From IMG/VR virus record IMGVR_UViG_3300005511_000034, positions 1 through 38,381 of that record: a stretch of DNA of 38,381 nucleotides, one strand, 5' to 3'. Shown here piece after piece: positions 23,413 through 33,467 of the stretch (positions are counted from its first letter, which is position 1; every line of letters starts with the position of its first letter). The translations under genes were made by a program, and so were the position numbers. This stretch comes from a virus. Under the pieces are notes generated by a model. The model searched no databases and was not told the origin of the DNA. It worked only from the letters and a program-made list of their open reading frames with translations.

Positions 23413-24581
23413 CAAACTCTCCTATTGGTTGGCGCCGATTCGACGCGCAGATCATTGACATGGCCATGCTTGCCGGTCAGGCGCAGGGCAAAACTGAAAT
23501 GCCGCCCGCGCAGGCCACGGCCAAATTTGAAGCGGCCATTGGTCAGCACGGCGGCCGGCTCCCGCTCGAGCGGATAGCTGTAGGTGTCGGCCTGGACACC
23601 GCTCTGCGTCGTGGCCACGTCCATCACTGCTGTGCCGCCGGCGTCCAGTTCATATTCCAGATAAGCGGCCACCGGATGGACTAGCGCACCCTTGCTCAGG
23701 TCCACCTTGCCGGTCACGAGCGCCCCGCTTACCGGTTCCTCGCCGCCATCCAGCGCATAGACGCCATCCGATGCCAGTCCATAAAGCTTGCCGTCGATCA
23801 CCGCCAGCGAGGCGAACGTGTACGGCGCGTACCGGCTCATCGCCCAGCTATCGACGTTGGCAGTCCATGCCTGGCCGGCGCTCTGGTCTCCGCTCACGGT
23901 GACGCCTTCCATCAACGCCTGATCGCTGACCAGATCAACGGCCGCGAGGCGGTCGACCACCACGGCCATAGCGCGCGCACTGTCCACCAACAGCGGTTCG
24001 GCAGCCTGATGGCTGTCGAGAACTTCATCGATCAGCGCGGCAATGTCGAGCAACTGCGTGCTCGCGTGCAATTGGCCACCAGCTTCGTCGTTGATCACCG
24101 CGGCTTCTACCACCAGCACGCCCGTGGCCTGGCCTGAGCTATCACCGGCACGCGCGGCGTCTATGACCAATGTGCGAACGTGCCGTCTGGCAAGCACTTC
24201 CTCGCTGACGAACGCACTATCGACAATCAGACCTCTCATGCGATCGGCGCAGGCATCCGTCACCCGGGCACTGTCAGCGTGCATCACTCGAAGCGCTCCG
24301 GCAGCACGCTCTCCGATCGTGATGTGGTCCGCGCTGAGTTGACGCGCGTGTAGGTGGTCGCTGACCGCGGCGCTCATCAATGCTCGATCCGCCAGCAAGT
24401 GCGCCGGGCGGTCAAAAACAATCTGTTCTGCGGCGACCGCCCCGTCGGTGTGGAGCACCAGTAGACCGAAGAGCAACACCTCGGCGATCCTCGCCGAGCC
24501 TTCGGAAATGGCCGTCAGACCGACGCAGCCGGAGTCTCGGGCCACCGCTATGTCGTTCGAATCGTCTCGGTATCTACTCAT
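23412..24581 (-). CDS. phage virion protein with Ala/Asp-rich helical N-terminus
   Basis: The 389-residue protein has an N-terminal region (about 1-230) of short repeated units rich in Ala, Asp and His with recurring DSARxxDxxADR-like patterns. A beta-rich C-terminal domain follows (YAPYTFASLAVIDGKLYGLASDGVYAL, then KHGHVNDLRV), typical of phage fibre or baseplate-type proteins. It overlaps the preceding gene by 8 bases and the next by a TGATG. I do not recognise a named family; a tail or receptor-contact role is inferred from position between the large virion genes. Confidence 0.6.
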   Translation of the reverse strand: MSRYRDDSNDIAVARDSGCVGLTAISEGSARIAEVLLFGLLVLHTDGAVAAEQIVFDRPAHLLADRALMSAAVSDHLHARQLSADHITIGERAAGALRVMHADSARVTDACADRMRGLIVDSAFVSEEVLARRHVRTLVIDAARAGDSSGQATGVLVVEAAVINDEAGGQLHASTQLLDIAALIDEVLDSHQAAEPLLVDSARAMAVVVDRLAAVDLVSDQALMEGVTVSGDQSAGQAWTANVDSWAMSRYAPYTFASLAVIDGKLYGLASDGVYALDGGEEPVSGALVTGKVDLSKGALVHPVAAYLEYELDAGGTAVMDVATTQSGVQADTYSYPLEREPAAVLTNGRFKFGRGLRGRHFSFALRLTGKHGHVNDLRVESAPTNRRV

Positions 24582-27171
24582 TGATCACCCCTATGAAGTG
24601 GTGTGCAACGCTGTTGTCCGCCAGCGTGGTGTTCCCCCATCGGCGGCGCAGGCCGTCCGGTCCCGTCTCGGAGATGCTGGCGTAGCCCGCGTCGCCTATC
24701 GCGTTATGGACCGCATCTCGGTAGAAGTAGAGATCGGACGTCGGCGAGAAGCCCCAGTACCAGGCGTGCGGCATTTCGCGGCTGACCATCGCCGCGTCGG
24801 CCACGGCCAGGCTTACGCTGAGCCGCCCGGACCTCGCGTCCGGGATTTCCATCGTCTTGTAGTACGGATTGAACCTCGGCGCTTCTCCGCCGATGACGAT
24901 GCCTACAGACGAGTGCGGTGAGCCGCGCGCGGTGTATGGCCCACAGATGCTTGTCACGTCCAGGAATCCACCGCCTGGCAGATTCAGCCAGTTTCCGCTG
25001 TCTGCAAAGTCGCTGGTTTCTGTCGGCTCGTAGATCATCGTATCGACGTAGACAGGGACTCCATTCACCGAAGGTGGCGAACCTCGGTTGTTGTTCCTGG
25101 TCCGTCCTCGATAGTGGAAGATGCTGTCATAGCACCAGAGTTGGTACCTCGTCGGGTCGGCCACGGCGCCACGTTCGGTACGTTCCGATCGCTTGCGCCC
25201 AACAGTGTGGTCTTGATAGGCATACAGGATGCAATCCCGTGCGAACACCGGCACCAGCGTGGCCACGTCGATACTGAATGACTGCGTGGTATCCACCACG
25301 ATGCGGTGCATGTAGTACCGGCTGCGGAAGACACTTCCCACCATCTCGAATGCCCACGGCGTTGCATATGCCGGGTTTCCGTAACCCATGTCGGTGCCGA
25401 CGATGTTGGTCCGTGTGGTGATGGGCGGCCGCTCCTGCCGGTCATCGAAATCGGTGGTGTGGAAGTAGCCCATCAGTGCGCTGCTTCCGATGGTTTCGGT
25501 ATGCTCCCACTGACCGACGATCATGTTTTCTTCAAACGTGCTTTGAATCTCGCGCTTGAACTTCCGATCGTCGTAGAAGTATTTGATCACCCGCAACTGA
25601 TCCTCGACGTAGCAGCCGAAGACGATGGTGTCGCACTTCACTGGATCGCCGCTGTAGTCAGGCGACAAGTGAATAAACGACGCGCAGCCCTGCCCCGCCA
25701 ACTCAGGGAACTTCAACCGCGTACAGGACTGCACCTTCTTCAACCACCAGTAGAACGGACCTGTCCCGACCCGAGTGACGCGGCCGGCGTGCGCGGCAAT
25801 GGGCTTGAGCTCGAGGTTTTCCCAGTAATCCAGATCGTTGCCGTTGATGCTTCGTGCGCGGGCCAGGATCTCCCCGACCGGAATCCGGCGGATCTTGTAC
25901 TTGATAGCCAGTTCGCGCGCGGTGCCCGCACCCAGGGCCTCATATATCCTCGACAGATAGTTGTTGAGCGTGCGCACGTCGTCGGGATGGTCTAACTGCC
26001 AGTCGTTGGGCAACCTGCCTCGCTCCAGTGCTGGCGCCAGTGTCAGCTTCAACTTGTAAGCATGCACCTGCATTAGCCCTGCGTCGTCATAGCCCCAGCA
26101 GGTGTTGAACCCTTCCGATCCGCTACGGTTCATCGCCCAGCCGCACGCTTCGTACATGGCGCTGTAGCTGTAGAAGTCCGCGGTATCGCAGACATGGATG
26201 ATCACGCCAGCGCGCCGCCACGCCTCGAAATCCCGCTGGGTCTGCGGAAAGCCTTCACCGGTGGGCAGGCCCCCGAATCGATCCAGCAGTTGCAGCAGTT
26301 CGGCGTCGCCTACATCCAGGACGTACTGTCGGAACGCTGCGGTCGTCGTCGCCGGCACCACGGGCAGCGGCATCGCGTAGACGCCGCGCGCGTCGATCTG
26401 GAGCAGCCACGGGCCGCCCGACGTGTCAAAGGCAACGTTGTTGCAACGACTGGCTCTGTAGTCGCACTTGAACTGCCCCTTCTGATCGGGAAACCCCGTG
26501 TAGCCCGGCAGCCGGGCGTTGCCCAACTGCTTGCGGACCAGCCTCATATACCTTTCGGGGATCTGCATGCGTGCGCGCTCCAGACCGTTCTCCGGCAGGT
26601 CCTGCAGCACCTGGCGCCCATATCCGCCCGCCACCTGCATGACTTCTGCCATCGCGCCGCTATACCAGGTTGGCCGCTGCGCCAGATACTGGGTGTAGGT
26701 GAAAATGCCGGGATCGGCGGGCCGAAAGTATCTGAAGCGCTCTTCGTAATCGATCTTGAAGCGCTGCAGCGCGACGTCCTTGGGCGGGAGCGGCACGTCT
26801 CCTGCGTACGCAATCAAGCGCCGTCGGGTCTGCTCGGTCAGCCGCAACCCCACGCCTTCTCCCTGGGTCTGCACCAGCCCCTTTGTCACCACCCCGCTGA
26901 ACAGCATCGGAATGTTGGTCTCGGCGACGCCATCGAACCGGTGTTCAGGGTTCTCATGCCGCTCCAGCACCAGGATGCGGAAGAGACCTCCCATGTCGGT
27001 GGCCACCGCCTGCCGGCCGCTGGGTAGGTCCATGACGCGCTTCAGGCTGGCGAGATCAGACGCCTGCTTGAAGTTAGTCAGGTTCCGGGCCAGCAGCTCG
27101 ACGGCAGCGGCATCTTCAGCCGATAGCTCCGCGTCCTCGGTGAAGCGGCCATAAGGGCGTGGCAACCGCAT
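24574..27171 (-). CDS. large late virion protein of unknown fold (865 residues)
   Basis: The start at ATG 27171 lies 2 bases after the preceding stop; a longer upstream frame has no protein-like sequence. The first 200 residues are helical and resemble a docking region (RLPRPYGRF, then LASLKRVMDLPSGRQAV). The middle is rich in aromatic residues and Cys (VCDTADFYSYSAMYEACGWAM), and the C-terminal third is beta-rich (TSDLYFYRDAVHN). No peptidase, glycosidase or lyase signature was recognised. The size and place next to the repeat proteins fit a tail-associated or host-contact protein in Bcep22-like phages; this is inference. Confidence 0.6.
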   Translation of the reverse strand: MRLPRPYGRFTEDAELSAEDAAAVELLARNLTNFKQASDLASLKRVMDLPSGRQAVATDMGGLFRILVLERHENPEHRFDGVAETNIPMLFSGVVTKGLVQTQGEGVGLRLTEQTRRRLIAYAGDVPLPPKDVALQRFKIDYEERFRYFRPADPGIFTYTQYLAQRPTWYSGAMAEVMQVAGGYGRQVLQDLPENGLERARMQIPERYMRLVRKQLGNARLPGYTGFPDQKGQFKCDYRASRCNNVAFDTSGGPWLLQIDARGVYAMPLPVVPATTTAAFRQYVLDVGDAELLQLLDRFGGLPTGEGFPQTQRDFEAWRRAGVIIHVCDTADFYSYSAMYEACGWAMNRSGSEGFNTCWGYDDAGLMQVHAYKLKLTLAPALERGRLPNDWQLDHPDDVRTLNNYLSRIYEALGAGTARELAIKYKIRRIPVGEILARARSINGNDLDYWENLELKPIAAHAGRVTRVGTGPFYWWLKKVQSCTRLKFPELAGQGCASFIHLSPDYSGDPVKCDTIVFGCYVEDQLRVIKYFYDDRKFKREIQSTFEENMIVGQWEHTETIGSSALMGYFHTTDFDDRQERPPITTRTNIVGTDMGYGNPAYATPWAFEMVGSVFRSRYYMHRIVVDTTQSFSIDVATLVPVFARDCILYAYQDHTVGRKRSERTERGAVADPTRYQLWCYDSIFHYRGRTRNNNRGSPPSVNGVPVYVDTMIYEPTETSDFADSGNWLNLPGGGFLDVTSICGPYTARGSPHSSVGIVIGGEAPRFNPYYKTMEIPDARSGRLSVSLAVADAAMVSREMPHAWYWGFSPTSDLYFYRDAVHNAIGDAGYASISETGPDGLRRRWGNTTLADNSVAHHFIGVINE

Positions 27172-27173
27172 GG

Positions 27174-27764
27174 TTAGACGGTCAGATTCAGCCTGTAGCC
27201 GATATCGTAGGTGTCGCCACTCTGGAAAACGCGCGTGACGGCGTATTTCGATGCAGACACCAGTGCGCCAGTCGTACCGCCCTTCGTGCCGTTCGTCAGC
27301 AGCGCCGCACCGTTCACGTTGAGCTGCGACGCTGTCGCGATGGTGACCGACGCCACCGAGGCCATGTTGTCGATCGAGCCCGTGGCGGTATCGGCAGTTG
27401 TCCACGCTGGACGCGTCGCGCTCGTATAGCCCTCGGTCAGGCTGGTGATTTCAGACGCCACCGCTGCGAAGTTGGCCGCCGTCCAGTTGTCGGCAGGTGC
27501 TGCACTCCCGGAAAACAGGGCCAGAAAGCACGATGCCTTCGGTTTGGCGCCGAGTGCCACGTTCAGGATGTGTGCCAGACCCTCGGTCGGAATCCGGTTA
27601 TCTCCCTCCTTCTCCCACTCGCCGCCGTTGACACGGCCGAAGTACTCGCCACCCGCCATAGCGGAAAGCCGCGGGAAGACGATGCCACTTTCAGTGACAT
27701 TGAAATTGCCGGCGGCCAAGGCGGCGGCCAGCTCGATGCGCAAGGCTTTGCTGATGCGTTGCAT
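27174..27764 (-). CDS. small virion structural protein (196 residues)
   Basis: From the ATG at 27764, with GGAG about 9 bases upstream, the product starts MQRISKALRIELAAAL and has a Gly/Ala/Thr-rich body (SGSAAPADNWTAANFAAVASEIT) ending in a beta-rich stretch. The N-terminal segment contains GEYFGRVNGGEWEKEGDN. It resembles tail tube or decoration-type subunits in size and composition, but no named family was recognised. It is followed after 2 bases by the 865-residue protein, so the two are coupled. A start at 27794 is less likely. Confidence 0.6.
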   Translation of the reverse strand: MQRISKALRIELAAALAAGNFNVTESGIVFPRLSAMAGGEYFGRVNGGEWEKEGDNRIPTEGLAHILNVALGAKPKASCFLALFSGSAAPADNWTAANFAAVASEITSLTEGYTSATRPAWTTADTATGSIDNMASVASVTIATASQLNVNGAALLTNGTKGGTTGALVSASKYAVTRVFQSGDTYDIGYRLNLTV

Positions 27765-27831
27765 AGGATTTGCTCCACTGTTCCTATGCCGCACTCATGC
27801 GCAGCGATTGATATCCCGGAATCGGGATGGT

Positions 27832-29022
27832 TTAGATTACTGCCGTCAGCAGACGACGATCCAGCACTACAGACGTACCGGCCTGACCGGTGATGCCGGT
27901 CAGCACCGATGCATGTACCTCGACGATGGCGCCCGCACTCGTGCCCATCACATAGCCGTTCTCCGCCAGCCACACAACGACCGGCGATCCATCTGGCGAC
28001 ACATCGGCTCCGACGATCTCCGCTGCCACCAGGATGGCGCTTCCCGGCACCGGCGCGCGCGACTGACGACGCGAAATGGCCAGGTTCCCGAGCTCGGTAC
28101 CGCCAAGGAAGGCCACATGATCGACCTGCCCGACCCAAATGCCGCCATCCACGGGTTGCACGAAGGTGATGCGCTGTGGCATCTGCACAAAGCCATAGCG
28201 CTCGTCGTGCAGGTGGTAGGCCATGGCCTCGGAAAGCAGCAGGACGTTGGCGCGGGCGGTCATCAGCCGGCCGCGCCAGTACTTCAAGAATCGGCCCGTC
28301 GGCATTGGGGAGAGGTTGCGAAACTGCGACGGCCTGCCCAATTCGGGTAGCGTCGGCATGCTGATGGGTTCCGCCCCTATCGGATGGTCTCCGGCCAGCA
28401 GCAACTCGCCGCCGTTGGCGCGCATAAGGTAAAGCCGCGCACCGGTCACGGTCTCATCGAGGCACATGGGTAGTGTGATCTCCAGCGAACCACGCTCGTC
28501 CACATCCACGAAGGCGATGGCGGACGGCGCCGATTCCAGCTGCCCTCGGAGCCACGCGACAGCCGCGCCGTACGTGCCCTGGCTGAGCGCCCCCTGTCCT
28601 GCGAGTACCAGCGGCGGCGCCGGCGTGTCGAGTGCCATGCGCTCCGCCCGCTGCCCGTTGAAGGCGATGATGCCCGCGGGGCCGGCGACACACACCAGGT
28701 TGTTCAACACCTCATGCGACACATCGCCTTCGCCAATCCGAGCCAGCGGCTCGATGCTCCAATCGCCCGTGTTCACCTTGCCCCACTGGTCGCCCAGCGC
28801 GCCGAAGACGTCCCCATGCAAAGGGCTCTGCCAGAGGTGTCGAAACGGTCGGTCGGACACGCGGCGCGTGCTGGACCGGAGGCTTGCCTTTCCGGCCGGA
28901 GACAGGTTCACATTCAGGGCGTCGCGCAGGTAGAGCTTCGGATGCTCGCCGCCCTGCTTCAACGCGGCGTCCTCCGCCACGTTGTTCATGCCCGCCAGCG
29001 GCATCAGCGAAGTTCCAGCCAT
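27832..29022 (-). CDS. beta-rich virion protein, probable hub or head-tail protein
   Basis: The 396-residue protein has recurrent short beta-strand/turn units (LYLRDALNVNLSPAGKASLR, DVFGALGDQWGKV, ARLYLMRANGGELLLAGDHPIG, RYGFVQMPQRITFVQPVDGGIWVGQ) that look like propeller blades. It starts at an ATG that overlaps the previous stop (TGATG at 29024-29020). No catalytic motif is seen. Its place just downstream of the long repeat protein suggests a structural tail or adaptor function; this rests on context. Confidence 0.6.
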   Translation of the reverse strand: MAGTSLMPLAGMNNVAEDAALKQGGEHPKLYLRDALNVNLSPAGKASLRSSTRRVSDRPFRHLWQSPLHGDVFGALGDQWGKVNTGDWSIEPLARIGEGDVSHEVLNNLVCVAGPAGIIAFNGQRAERMALDTPAPPLVLAGQGALSQGTYGAAVAWLRGQLESAPSAIAFVDVDERGSLEITLPMCLDETVTGARLYLMRANGGELLLAGDHPIGAEPISMPTLPELGRPSQFRNLSPMPTGRFLKYWRGRLMTARANVLLLSEAMAYHLHDERYGFVQMPQRITFVQPVDGGIWVGQVDHVAFLGGTELGNLAISRRQSRAPVPGSAILVAAEIVGADVSPDGSPVVVWLAENGYVMGTSAGAIVEVHASVLTGITGQAGTSVVLDRRLLTAVI

Positions 29023-32000
29023 CAGAAGGCTCCTTTACGGAATTGATCGGCGTCGCCATCCGGCCGGATGTAGTGGACGCCTGGCCGCACATTGGGCGCT
29101 CCTGCGCTCGGCCCGTCCACACCTACAGGTGTAAGGATCTGATCTGCAGGACGTCCCTGCGCAACAGCTCGACTCACCCGGAGGCGCTCGGCGAAGCGCG
29201 ACGGGTCGTATTCCAGACTGGACGTCGAGAAGCCCTGTCCCTCCACGCCACGCACACGCAGTGACACCCATGTTTCGCCAAACTGCGATGCCTCGAAGCC
29301 GCGTGGGCAGGTTGGCATCGGCGGGCCCACGTGTAGCCTGCGCCATTGGTACGGTGAATCAGGTCCGGAACGGCCCATCGACATCGCACTGAACCCGCCT
29401 AACTGGTAAGTCCGGTGCCGCAGCGACACCCAGGTCGCAGATCCGAACGCCATGGCGGCGATTCCGGGCGGCACCACCGACTGTGGGCCCGTGTACGGGG
29501 CACGCGCCACGGATGGTCGTCCGGCAGCCAGCGTGTCCGTCCCACCAAACTGTGCAATGGTCTGCTCCCCATCTCCAATATTCGCCCACCCCATGCGCAA
29601 GGCGCGCACTCCTTTCGGCGTGATATACCTTCGTCTCAAATCAATCCGAGGGGCGCCGACGGCTGCCATGTCGCCCATCGTCCTGACGCGCAGAATTCCC
29701 TGGTACGTGCTGATCCTTGCGGCACCAAAGCGCACACCCGGCGGATAGATGTCTGTTTCGCCGACATAGTGCAGAGTGGAACCCCCATGGTTCAGTTTGG
29801 CCTGTTCCGGCGCTTCCTTTACAGCCCAGATGGTCAACGGACTCATGACGGGCTTCCCTGGAGAGAAGACGTTTGCGTCATCCCACGCCGACACGGCAAT
29901 GCGACGGTTCCTCAAGCCGACGGTGGGCTTTCCGTACGCATCGACCTTTATCCCTGCGTCTACGGTGGCGCCCGTGAAGCGAACCAAGGGCGTACCTGCA
30001 GCCGGTGGCCGCACGCCAACTGCGTAGAGGACAGACTGATTCAGCCCCGGTATGCCAACTTCGCTCTCGGAGGCCAACGGGATATCCACCTCGATGTTCT
30101 GAGGCGCGTAGGGGGGCGTGCCGGTCTTCGTCACCACTAGCTTGTCGCCCATCTTCATCACGTTGGTGCCCGGCACGGCGATGCCCTGCTTTCGGTCGGC
30201 AATCCTCGCGCGACCGAACAGCTGCATGCTGGCGCCATCCGCTTTCACGCGACGCCATTGCAAACGCACGGAGGCGTCGCCGAATTTCTCGGCATTCCAC
30301 CCATAGGCGCCCAGCTCAGGTGTTACGTTGCGCGCGTGCGGCTCTCCGACCAGATCGCGATGATTCCATCTCGGCTCGATTCTCTTGAAGTGGATGGACA
30401 GCGCGGCCAAGCCGACGCCCGCCGTGTCGGCGCCCTGCGGCTCAAAGTAGCGCGTATGCAGCTTCACCTCGGGCAATCTCACGTCCGGCGCCGCGATGCT
30501 GTACCGCGGCTCGATCGTCAACGAGCGAACAGCAAAGTCGACAAACGCCGTCCCGATTGCGGCCGAATCGAAGTCGCCGATCCTATCGAACTCGCGGCGC
30601 GTGTTCTCCAGAGCAGCAGTGCCAAAGACTGTTGCAACCGTCCCGGGCGGCGCCAGCACCTTCGCTGCGTTGAAAACGACATGCCAAGTTGAAATCGGCG
30701 GCACCTCGATCCCGTCGACCGGCAACTGGCGCACCCGATGGGCGACCATTCCGGCCTTGGCGGTGCCCGGGGGGCTTGATGGACGCATGCCAGCCGGCCT
30801 GACCACGCGCGCCTTGTTGTCGATCTGGGTGTAGCCCCACGCTGGCGGCGCCACGCCGATAGCGCGCACCACGCGGCTTCGGTTCTCTACGAGCGTCCAT
30901 TGCGACCACGGCTGCGCGCTCAGACCACTCTCGGCGTCGTGGGTCATGGTGATGAACTGCCGCCGATTCCAGACGTGCACACGGCCCCAGCGGAACTCTT
31001 CTTGCACCGTGGACTGGAACCCCATGGGCACGGCGAAGGTCAGGTGGTTTTTGATATCCTGCTGCCCCCAATCCTCACGGAAGCCTAGCGGCGCTATGGA
31101 CTGCGATTCGGGGATGATCCGCGTACCGAAGCCCAGCACGTCGATGCCGGCCGGCTGCAAGTAGCGCGTGCCGCCCACCAGTGGGCTCGGCACCGCAGCC
31201 GCGTCGCGCCCTGTCGCTTCGATGATCCGCGGCGAACTGCTGGCCCATGGAGTCCCCAGTCCGGGCGGTGCAATGCTGCGCAGCTGTATGTTCTGCCGTT
31301 CGTGGCTGACGCGCGCGACGCCGTATCGAGTCGCCAGAATTCCCGACTGACGCAGGTAACGGGTAAACAGCGCCACAGACGGCGTGCCACACGCGGCAGC
31401 GCCAATGTTTCCGGCTGCCACGTAGCGGCTTCGGTTGACCACCGTCAGCGAGTTCGCCACGGCCAAGCTGTCGAGCCCTCTGGGCGAGAGCGATCGCGCC
31501 ACATTCCGGACGCTTCCAACGGGCACGGCGCCCGGCGCCACACCCGCCGGGAGGACAAACTGCGTCTCGTTGAACAGTCTGGCGCCACCAATGGCACCGT
31601 CCGCCCAGCCTGTCAGCGCTACGATCGTCGCCTCAATGGGCAGCGTCCATGCGCCATTCAACGTCGCGCGCGGCGGCGTGTACCTCGCCTTGCCCACCCA
31701 CGAAGCCGTAAGCGTCCATTGTGGCGGCGGGTACTGGTAACCGAAAAGCGCATAGCCCGCGGCGCCCATCGCCGAAAGATCAAAGCCAACTGGCCGGACA
31801 AACTGTGTGCCGAAAACTCTGGCCGCACCGACGCCAGATGCGTCGTACCCGTTTGGCGAGATATAGCCAACCGTCTTGTCGAAGGTGACGTTCAGCGTGC
31901 CATTCGGCTGGGCATATGGCTTCGCGCCGGCCCACGTCCCGTCGACGCGGTACTGACCGGGCCTGTAGTTGAACCAGCCCGTGAGCGCCCAGGTCCCGCC

Positions 32001-32210
32001 CAGGGCCGCCGTATCAAATCCGGAGGGCCGGACAAACTGCTGGGGCACCAACGCCGACACGCCGGTCGCTTCCGCAGACCAGCCGACAGGGGCAATCGTC
32101 TGGCCTGACTCCCCCCACGAGACAATCAGCCGCGATACCGCCCCGCGATGGGGATTCTTGCCCGACCACGAAAGGCTCAGCGTCCCCGCCGGCGCCACAT
32201 AGTCGGCCAT
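29022..32210 (-). CDS. repeat-rich virion protein, probable tail fibre or stalk (1062 residues)
   Basis: The protein is built almost entirely from degenerate units of about 25-40 residues with patterns such as QFVRPSGFDTAALG, QFVRPVGFDLSAMG and RYLQPAGIDVLGFG: a short aromatic/basic beta strand, P-x-G, a hydrophobic pair and a small-residue turn. Such regular beta repeats suit an elongated fibre or needle. Its ATG is 3 bases after the previous stop and its TGA overlaps the next ATG. No globular receptor-binding domain is evident at either end, and no enzyme motif. Host-recognition function is inference from size and repeats. Confidence 0.7.
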   Translation of the reverse strand: MADYVAPAGTLSLSWSGKNPHRGAVSRLIVSWGESGQTIAPVGWSAEATGVSALVPQQFVRPSGFDTAALGGTWALTGWFNYRPGQYRVDGTWAGAKPYAQPNGTLNVTFDKTVGYISPNGYDASGVGAARVFGTQFVRPVGFDLSAMGAAGYALFGYQYPPPQWTLTASWVGKARYTPPRATLNGAWTLPIEATIVALTGWADGAIGGARLFNETQFVLPAGVAPGAVPVGSVRNVARSLSPRGLDSLAVANSLTVVNRSRYVAAGNIGAAACGTPSVALFTRYLRQSGILATRYGVARVSHERQNIQLRSIAPPGLGTPWASSSPRIIEATGRDAAAVPSPLVGGTRYLQPAGIDVLGFGTRIIPESQSIAPLGFREDWGQQDIKNHLTFAVPMGFQSTVQEEFRWGRVHVWNRRQFITMTHDAESGLSAQPWSQWTLVENRSRVVRAIGVAPPAWGYTQIDNKARVVRPAGMRPSSPPGTAKAGMVAHRVRQLPVDGIEVPPISTWHVVFNAAKVLAPPGTVATVFGTAALENTRREFDRIGDFDSAAIGTAFVDFAVRSLTIEPRYSIAAPDVRLPEVKLHTRYFEPQGADTAGVGLAALSIHFKRIEPRWNHRDLVGEPHARNVTPELGAYGWNAEKFGDASVRLQWRRVKADGASMQLFGRARIADRKQGIAVPGTNVMKMGDKLVVTKTGTPPYAPQNIEVDIPLASESEVGIPGLNQSVLYAVGVRPPAAGTPLVRFTGATVDAGIKVDAYGKPTVGLRNRRIAVSAWDDANVFSPGKPVMSPLTIWAVKEAPEQAKLNHGGSTLHYVGETDIYPPGVRFGAARISTYQGILRVRTMGDMAAVGAPRIDLRRRYITPKGVRALRMGWANIGDGEQTIAQFGGTDTLAAGRPSVARAPYTGPQSVVPPGIAAMAFGSATWVSLRHRTYQLGGFSAMSMGRSGPDSPYQWRRLHVGPPMPTCPRGFEASQFGETWVSLRVRGVEGQGFSTSSLEYDPSRFAERLRVSRAVAQGRPADQILTPVGVDGPSAGAPNVRPGVHYIRPDGDADQFRKGAF

Positions 32211-32213
32211 GCT

Positions 32214-33467
32214 TTACCCGCTCACTGCCTGGGGCTCGGCTCTCGCGAAGAACAGATCGTTCAGCAGCTCCCCCTCCGCAGTCATGAACTGAATGTCGTA
32301 GGGACCAGCGTCATAGACCTTCAGAGCATAGTTGCCTGTTGCCGCGTCTGACGTCGTCTGCGCGAGAAGCTCGCCGGTGGCTCTGCTATATGCACGCACA
32401 ACGCGCGCTGCCGGCGCATTGTCTACGTCGCGTACGGTACCGGTCAGGGTATGCGCATCGGTCATCACGATGCCGCAGGCACCATAGGGAGTGCTGCTAC
32501 CCCAGCACACGTTGCGGAAGATAGCCGGCTGCCCGGCGAAAGGTGTGCCCGTGGAAATCCTGTACTTGGTAATCGTCCTTGAGGGCAATGTGTTTCCGTA
32601 ATAGTGGAACGCATACAAAGCATCCTCGTCTGGATCCGGATCCACGACCAGATGGTTCACGGAGCCAATGCGCGGGTTGGCGGCAGCCCAGAGTTGAAGG
32701 TCGTGGGTCTGCGTGTCGACCGTGGCGATCTTTCCATCGGATGAGGCGGCAAAAATGACTCGATCATCGCCGCGCAGCGGGGAGCGCACAGCTCGGAGAC
32801 CGTAGCTACTGCCCGACGTAATGCTGTAGTCAGACGACCTCGTTAACGAAGCCTCGCGAACCCCAGTAGAAGCGTTATAGATAGTGACATATGGCGAACT
32901 GGAGGTGCACACCACCAGCTTGCTACTATCTTTGGAAAAGCAGCAGGCAGACGGATAGCCCGGCGCTGGGGTATCAGCATTGACTATTGACCAGTCCGAT
33001 GTGCTGTAGATCCGCACGTATGGCGTCTTGTCATGCGCCAACGCCAGCCTGCTCCCGTCCGGCGAGAAATCCATGGCGATGACTTCGCCTAGTCCCGATG
33101 TATTGAGCGTCACGAGCGCATGGGTCGCGCGATCGAAGACATAGAGATAGGGCGAGTCCCCGCCAAAGGCGTACAGCGTCTCGTTGATTGCGCAGCAGTT
33201 CACATATCCAGCGAAGCTCGCCATGGGAATCGACACCCCAACGAGATTTGCTGGATCGCTGAAGTACCGCATGTTGTCTGAGCTCGCCCGGTTGCCAAGC
33301 ACGGCCGCGCTGCCATCGGGAGCCACCGCGAAGCAATTCCCGCTGCCTGAGACTCTAAAGTGGGGATGGGAATCTAGCTTCGCAAGCGGATCGAGACCCT
33401 GCCGGAGCTGGATGATTCGTCCGGGAATGACCTCGCCATAGAACATCCCCACCAGTCGCTTAGGCAT
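32214..33467 (-). CDS. WD40/YVTN-like beta-propeller virion protein with C-terminal Ig-like domain
   Basis: From the ATG at 33467 the 417-residue product carries repeats of the form AVAPDGSAAVLGN, DFSPDGSRLALAHD and CFSKDSSKLVVCTSSSPYVTIYNASTG, the signature of beta-propeller blades. The last 90 residues (LTGTVRDVDNAPAARVVRAYSRATGELLAQTTSD ... YALKVYDAGPYDI) look like a carboxypeptidase-regulatory/Ig-like beta sandwich. It overlaps the preceding gene by 8 bases. Propellers in phage virions usually bind other proteins or surface glycans; which one applies is unknown. The longer upstream frame is discounted because it lacks protein-like sequence. Confidence 0.7.
   Translation of the reverse strand: MPKRLVGMFYGEVIPGRIIQLRQGLDPLAKLDSHPHFRVSGSGNCFAVAPDGSAAVLGNRASSDNMRYFSDPANLVGVSIPMASFAGYVNCCAINETLYAFGGDSPYLYVFDRATHALVTLNTSGLGEVIAMDFSPDGSRLALAHDKTPYVRIYSTSDWSIVNADTPAPGYPSACCFSKDSSKLVVCTSSSPYVTIYNASTGVREASLTRSSDYSITSGSSYGLRAVRSPLRGDDRVIFAASSDGKIATVDTQTHDLQLWAAANPRIGSVNHLVVDPDPDEDALYAFHYYGNTLPSRTITKYRISTGTPFAGQPAIFRNVCWGSSTPYGACGIVMTDAHTLTGTVRDVDNAPAARVVRAYSRATGELLAQTTSDAATGNYALKVYDAGPYDIQFMTAEGELLNDLFFARAEPQAVSG

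Noticed and set aside
25306-25995. Forward frame of 229 codons opposite the 865-residue virion protein
   Set aside because: Antisense shadow in GC-rich coding DNA, with no start context or domain.
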